DNA of 7,204 bases, taken from the NCBI GenBank assembly GCA_012961745.1, contig DTYT01000165.1, positions 1 to 7,204 of the forward strand, given 5' to 3'. Source of the stretch: Kiritimatiellia bacterium. GTDB lineage: Bacteria > Verrucomicrobiota > Kiritimatiellia > B70-G9. The notes beneath the pieces are model-generated. The model worked only from the letters and a program-made list of their open reading frames with translations. It was not told the DNA's origin and made no database searches. Position numbers and translations under genes: made by a program. Of this stretch, positions 4,927 to 7,204 are shown piece after piece. The first letter of the stretch is position 1. Every line of letters begins with the position of its first letter.

Positions 4927-7204
4927 CCAGAACGTAGCGCCTCCAGTACCCGTTCCCGGGTCACCGGGACGGATTTGAAGCGGAATCCCGTCGCGCGGGA
5001 AACGGCGTTCACCACCGCCGGTGCGGTGGGTATGCTGGGCAGCTCTCCGATGCCCTTGGCCCCCGCGGGTCCCTGGGAGGTAGGTTCTTCCACCACAAGC
5101 GACACTATCGGGGGGACATCGGTGCACCGGGGGGCGCGGTATTCCCGCATGGTGAGCTTCTGCGGGCGTCCGTCCTTGAGGGTAAACTCCTCCATCAGGG
5201 CCAACCCCAGTCCCATCACAATCCCGCCCTCAATCTGCCCCTCGAGGGCAAGTGGGTTGAGGGCACGGCCCACGTCAGTGGCCGCGATGATCAGCTCGAC
5301 CGTCACCACCCCGGTATCCGAGCCCACGGAACAGAGAGCCGCCTGAGCGGTGAACCCGAAAGCGAAGTGCATGTCGCCGGCGCTTCCCAGTGGTTTGGTT
5401 TCCGGCGCGCGGTAGAGAAACCGCACGCCGTGCTCGCGGCCTTCGCTCGCCTGTAGTGAGGAAACCGCCTCTTCCAGAGGAATACATTTCCCGCCGCCCC
5501 GAATCACTCCCGCCTCCAGAGACAATCGGTCGGCCGGCACATCCATCACTGCAGAAGCTACCCGCAGAAGCTGCCCTTTCAGTTTGCGCGCCGCTCCCCG
5601 GACCGCGTTGCCACTGACGAACGACTGGCGGCTTGCCGTGGTCGGCCCCCCGTCGGGACAAAAGTCGGTATCCCCCAACAGCACCGAGATGCGTTCCGGA
5701 GGCAAGTCCAGCTCCTCGGCGGCGATCGCTGCCAGAACCATGGGCAATCCCTGCCCCATCTCCGCCGAGGAAATCCGCACCTCCAGCCTTGCCCGCCCGT
5801 CGTCACCGTTCCATATGACCAGGCAAGCCTCGGCTTGGTCGGCGGCTCCTCCTCCCAGACCGGTATTCTTGTAGGCGACGGCAAAACCCCATGCGAATCG
5901 GCGGCCGGCATGTTCCCATTTCCAGGCAAAAGGCAGTCCCCGGTGTTCGTGCCAGCGGTGCATTTCTCCCCGGACCAGCTCAATGCATTTCTTCAGCCCT
6001 ACGCTTTCCCTGAGCAGTTGCCCCGTGCAGGTTACCCTCCCCACCTCCAGGGCATTGATCAGGCGCAGGGTGATGGGATCCATGCCCAGCTTGACGGCCA
6101 GCATGTCCATGGCCGTTTCCACCGCAAAGCAGCTCTGCGTCACCCCAAAACCACGGAACGCTCCTGACGGCGGATTGTTGGTGTACATGGCGTAGCAGTC
6201 CGACCGGACGTGGGCGATATCATAAGGCCCGGAGACATGCGTAGTAGCGCGGGTCATCACATGCTCGCTCAAGCTGGCATACGCCCCGCCGTCGCCGTAC
6301 AACTCGGCCCGAAATGCACGTATCCGCCCATCGCGTCCGGCTCCAATCCGCAGCCTGATGCGGGTGGCATGCCGCTTGGGATGCACCAGCATACTCTCCG
6401 ATCGGGAGAATAGCAGCTTGACCGGCCGCCCGGTTTTCTCTGCCAGGAGCGATGCGTGGATCTGTCCGGCGATGTCTTCCTTACCGCCGAAACCTCCGCC
6501 CATCGTGGTCGCCACGATGCGGACTTCCTCGGGAGCCTTTCCCAGACAGGCGGCTACCTGTTTGCGGTCGGCGTAGGGTATCTGGCTGCCGACGTACACC
6601 GTGGTCTTCTGGTGGAAAGCGCGCGGGCCGCGCACCGCCTGCGGATCACGCGGCCCGCCGAAACGTGATGGGTCGTAGCCCGCGGGAACCGCCACGGAGC
6701 ACTCGGGCTCCATGAAAAGGTGTTCCACCGTCGGAGTACGGAAGGTGTCCTCGATCAGCACCTCCGCCTCACGGAAGCCGGAGTCGGGATCACCCTTGCT
6801 GACCTGTATATGCTTGAGCAGGTTTCCTTCCTCCCGGTGTTCGTGCACTTGGGGAGCGTTCGGACGATGGGCTTCTACCGGGTCGGTAACCGGCGGCAGA
6901 GGGACGAACTGGACCTGGATCAATTCGACCGCCCGCCGCGCGGTCTCGGGACGGTCGGCGGCCACCGCGGCCAAGGCATCGCCCACGTAACGCACCTTCC
7001 GCCTGCAGAAGACCGGCCAGTCAGGAGTGATCAACCCGTGCCGGGCGGCGTCGGGCACATCATCGGCAGTCATCACCGCGTAGACGCCCGGGAGTTCGCG
7101 CGCCCGCCGCGTATCCACCGATACGATCCGGGCATGGGGTATCCCTGCCCGCCGCACGGCTGCATACAGCATCCCGGGAAAATGGAGGTCATCGGCATAC
7201 AATG
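4923..7204 (-). CDS. Xanthine dehydrogenase family molybdopterin-binding subunit (5' partial)
   Basis: This is the large catalytic subunit of a molybdenum hydroxylase, missing its N-terminus at the right edge. The frame is open to the edge; a TTG at 7202 is not a start, because YADDLHFPGMLYA is normally preceded by family sequence. Residues below count from that TTG. Residues 1-115 are the a/b hammerhead domain; the rest is the two-part Moco-binding region. Visible motifs are GGGFGGKE (235-242), GAFRGFG (347-353), EMGQG (481-485), DVGRALNP (643-650) and GAKGIGE (714-720). E242, R318, F352 and E720 line up with bovine xanthine dehydrogenase Glu802, Arg880, Phe914 and catalytic Glu1261, favouring a purine such as hypoxanthine or xanthine over an aldehyde. 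Such subunits work with FAD and [2Fe-2S] partners, which must be encoded outside the window or fused. The enzyme is expected to be cytoplasmic, since no signal region is visible. The exact substrate is inferred. Confidence 0.94.
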   Translation of the reverse strand, partial: LYADDLHFPGMLYAAVRRAGIPHARIVSVDTRRARELPGVYAVMTADDVPDAARHGLITPDWPVFCRRKVRYVGDALAAVAADRPETARRAVELIQVQFVPLPPVTDPVEAHRPNAPQVHEHREEGNLLKHIQVSKGDPDSGFREAEVLIEDTFRTPTVEHLFMEPECSVAVPAGYDPSRFGGPRDPQAVRGPRAFHQKTTVYVGSQIPYADRKQVAACLGKAPEEVRIVATTMGGGFGGKEDIAGQIHASLLAEKTGRPVKLLFSRSESMLVHPKRHATRIRLRIGAGRDGRIRAFRAELYGDGGAYASLSEHVMTRATTHVSGPYDIAHVRSDCYAMYTNNPPSGAFRGFGVTQSCFAVETAMDMLAVKLGMDPITLRLINALEVGRVTCTGQLLRESVGLKKCIELVRGEMHRWHEHRGLPFAWKWEHAGRRFAWGFAVAYKNTGLGGGAADQAEACLVIWNGDDGRARLEVRISSAEMGQGLPMVLAAIAAEELDLPPERISVLLGDTDFCPDGGPTTASRQSFVSGNAVRGAARKLKGQLLRVASAVMDVPADRLSLEAGVIRGGGKCIPLEEAVSSLQASEGREHGVRFLYRAPETKPLGSAGDMHFAFGFTAQAALCSVGSDTGVVTVELIIAATDVGRALNPLALEGQIEGGIVMGLGLALMEEFTLKDGRPQKLTMREYRAPRCTDVPPIVSLVVEEPTSQGPAGAKGIGELPSIPTAPAVVNAVSRATGFRFKSVPVTRERVLEALRSG
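4940..4944 (-). promoter_or_regulatory. Weakly placed ribosome binding site for the inverse autotransporter
   Basis: On the minus strand GGAGG (4944 to 4940) lies 13 bases before the ATG at 4926, longer than the usual 5-9. It falls inside the end of the upstream hydroxylase gene. With such spacing, initiation probably leans on re-initiation by ribosomes finishing the upstream gene at the overlapping TGA. Confidence 0.45.

Noticed and set aside
4927..5127. In-frame GTG start 67 codons upstream for the inverse autotransporter
   Set aside because: The added residues are Arg/Gly-rich, out of frame with the overlapping hydroxylase, and would bury the signal peptide at 4926.

Overview
This is a GC-rich, gene-dense bacterial chromosomal segment. 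It holds four protein-coding genes in two convergent pairs that meet at about 2122-2145. The organism must be diderm (Gram-negative), because one gene encodes an outer-membrane inverse autotransporter (type Ve secretion) and another a signal-peptide-bearing periplasmic redox protein. The mix of a glucoamylase-family protein with a jelly-roll tail, a DUF2092-TlpA fusion and an inverse autotransporter with a right-handed beta-helix passenger makes me suspect the Planctomycetes/Verrucomicrobia/Kiritimatiellota/Lentisphaerae group. That is an impression from gene families, not proven by any marker in the window.

Plus-strand pair (2-2121). The window opens inside a gene whose visible part is the C-terminal half of a glucoamylase-like (PF10091-type) domain followed by a galactose-binding-like jelly-roll domain. 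Its stop overlaps the start of the next gene (ATGA, 871-874). That second gene encodes a secreted 416-residue protein with an N-terminal DUF2092/LolA-like region and a C-terminal TlpA-like thioredoxin domain with an intact CPPC motif.

Minus-strand pair (7204-2146). The right edge cuts into a molybdenum hydroxylase large subunit of the xanthine dehydrogenase family. It retains the residues that in bovine xanthine dehydrogenase bind and hydroxylate purines. Its stop overlaps, again by ATGA (4926-4923), the start of a 926-residue inverse autotransporter with a signal peptide, an intimin/invasin-type barrel and a long parallel beta-helix passenger. A purine-type hydroxylase gene coupled to a surface-protein gene is the least expected arrangement here.

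The two pairs end tail to tail, with only 24 bases between stop codons. A 9-bp GC-rich hairpin spans the end of the minus-strand gene and may act as a shared terminator. Both upstream promoters lie outside the window. I found no RNA genes, CRISPR arrays, mobile elements or frameshifts.
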